Below are positions 5,408 to 5,975 of a stretch of 5,975 nucleotides of DNA, piece after piece. The notes beneath the pieces are model-generated. The model did no database searches. It saw nothing but the letters and a program-made list of their open reading frames with translations, and was not told the origin of the DNA. Each line of letters begins with the position of its first letter. The stretch's first letter is position 1. Made by a program: the position numbers and the translations under genes. The stretch is from Variovorax sp. (lineage in GTDB: Bacteria; Pseudomonadota; Gammaproteobacteria; Burkholderiales; Burkholderiaceae_C): positions 1 through 5,975 of the forward strand of contig JAQGLP010000201.1 in assembly GCA_028292835.1 (NCBI GenBank). Reading direction: 5' to 3'.

Positions 5408-5975
5408 ATGGAAATCGTGAACTACCTTCGCCGGACGGCGCTGTGTGCCGCCCTGGCGTGCGCGGCCACGGTCTGCATGGCCGAAACCTGGCCGTCGAAG
5501 CCGATCCGGATGATCGTCGGCTTCCCGTCGGGAGGCGGGGCGGACATCGTCGCGCGCGTGCTGGGCGCCGAGCTGGGCAAGTCGCTGGGGCAGAGCGTCG
5601 TCGTCGACAACCGCGGCGGCGCCAATGGCGTGATCGGCACCCAGGAGCTGGCCAAGGCCGCGCCAGACGGCTACACGCTGATGCTTACCATCTCTTCCCA
5701 CGTCACGAACGCGCTGCTCTACCCGAAGGCGCCTTACGACGCCATGAAGGATTTCGCGCCGGTGTCGCTGGTGGCCAACTCGCCGTTCGTGCTGGTGGTC
5801 AACCCGCAACTGCCCGTCAACAACGTGGCGGAGCTGGTGGCACTGGCGAAGGCGGAGCCGAGAAGGATCAATTACGGCTCGCCGGGCAACGGCTCCACGC
5901 AGCACCTGTTCCATGCGCTGATGAACCTGAACGCCGGCATCGACATGACCCATGTCGCCTACAAGGGCGGCGCGC
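5408..5975 (+). CDS. Bug/TctC-family periplasmic solute-binding protein, 3' end cut by the window
   Basis: The frame opens at ATG 5408 and runs without a stop to the window end, giving 189 complete codons of an expected total of about 320-330. A short basic start and hydrophobic stretch (residues 6-24) end in CMA|ETWP, a Sec-type signal with cleavage after about residue 25. Then comes the family signature WPSKPIRMIVGFPSGGGADIVAR (begins at 28, quoted in part: PSGGGADIVAR), VVDNRGGANGVIGT (65-78), an AAPDGYTL segment (84-91) and 'NYGSPGNGS' plus HVAYKGG near the cut. Bug proteins bind small carboxylates or related ligands; some serve tripartite tricarboxylate transporters with TctA/TctB, but many in Burkholderiales are orphans. 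No TctA or TctB is in view. It lies 110 bases after the lactonase-like gene on the same strand, so co-regulation is plausible. Family is clear; ligand unknown. Confidence 0.93.
   Translation, partial: MEIVNYLRRTALCAALACAATVCMAETWPSKPIRMIVGFPSGGGADIVARVLGAELGKSLGQSVVVDNRGGANGVIGTQELAKAAPDGYTLMLTISSHVTNALLYPKAPYDAMKDFAPVSLVANSPFVLVVNPQLPVNNVAELVALAKAEPRRINYGSPGNGSTQHLFHALMNLNAGIDMTHVAYKGGA

Noticed and set aside
5267..5953. Minus-strand frame of 228 residues opposite the Bug receptor gene
   Set aside because: The plus strand here encodes unmistakable Bug-family motifs; the minus frame is His/Arg/Gly-rich without any domain.

Overview
The window comes from a high-GC genome, about two-thirds G+C by eye with strong G/C preference at third codon positions. 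It is most likely a betaproteobacterium of the order Burkholderiales. The best pointer is the gene at the right edge, a Bug-type (TctC-like) solute-binding protein, a family greatly expanded in Bordetella, Achromobacter, Cupriavidus, Variovorax and relatives. The genus cannot be fixed from this sequence.

Left edge (1-333): the first 65 bases, read on the minus strand, are the N-terminal end of a transposase resembling the IS5 family. The insertion-sequence end probably lies near position 113-118. Next comes a non-coding stretch with three compact inverted repeats (133-148, 157-168, 182-198) that may be leftover terminator or regulatory DNA. After it lies a good sigma70-type promoter candidate (-35 TTGACC at 255-260, 17-base spacer, -10 TAGAGT at 278-283), a GC-rich palindrome just after the expected transcription start, and a clear Shine-Dalgarno site.

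Centre (334-5297): a tight five-gene operon on the plus strand. It encodes a carbohydrate-type (CUT1) ABC importer followed by an enzyme: a Tat-signal solute-binding protein, a MalK/UgpC-like ATPase with a C-terminal TOBE region, a MalF/UgpA-like permease, a MalG/UgpE-like permease, and a COG3618 amidohydrolase of the sugar-lactone / 2-pyrone-4,6-dicarboxylate hydrolase group. Gaps are 31 and 6 bases, then a 4-base ATGA overlap, then 2 bases, so the last three genes are probably translationally coupled. The simplest reading is import of a sugar or sugar-acid-like compound, with cytoplasmic hydrolysis of a lactone formed from it or of the imported compound itself. No dehydrogenase, dehydratase or regulator is in view, so the substrate stays open.

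Right edge (5298-5975): after a 110-base gap, a second type of transport component begins, a periplasmic Bug/TctC-like binding protein with its own strong ribosome binding site, cut by the window end after 189 codons. The lactonase-like gene is thus flanked by two unrelated uptake systems. I saw no RNA genes and no CRISPR array. No wholly new system is evident. The most useful leads are the unassigned lactone substrate, the pairing of the two uptake systems, and the insertion-sequence junction just upstream of the operon.
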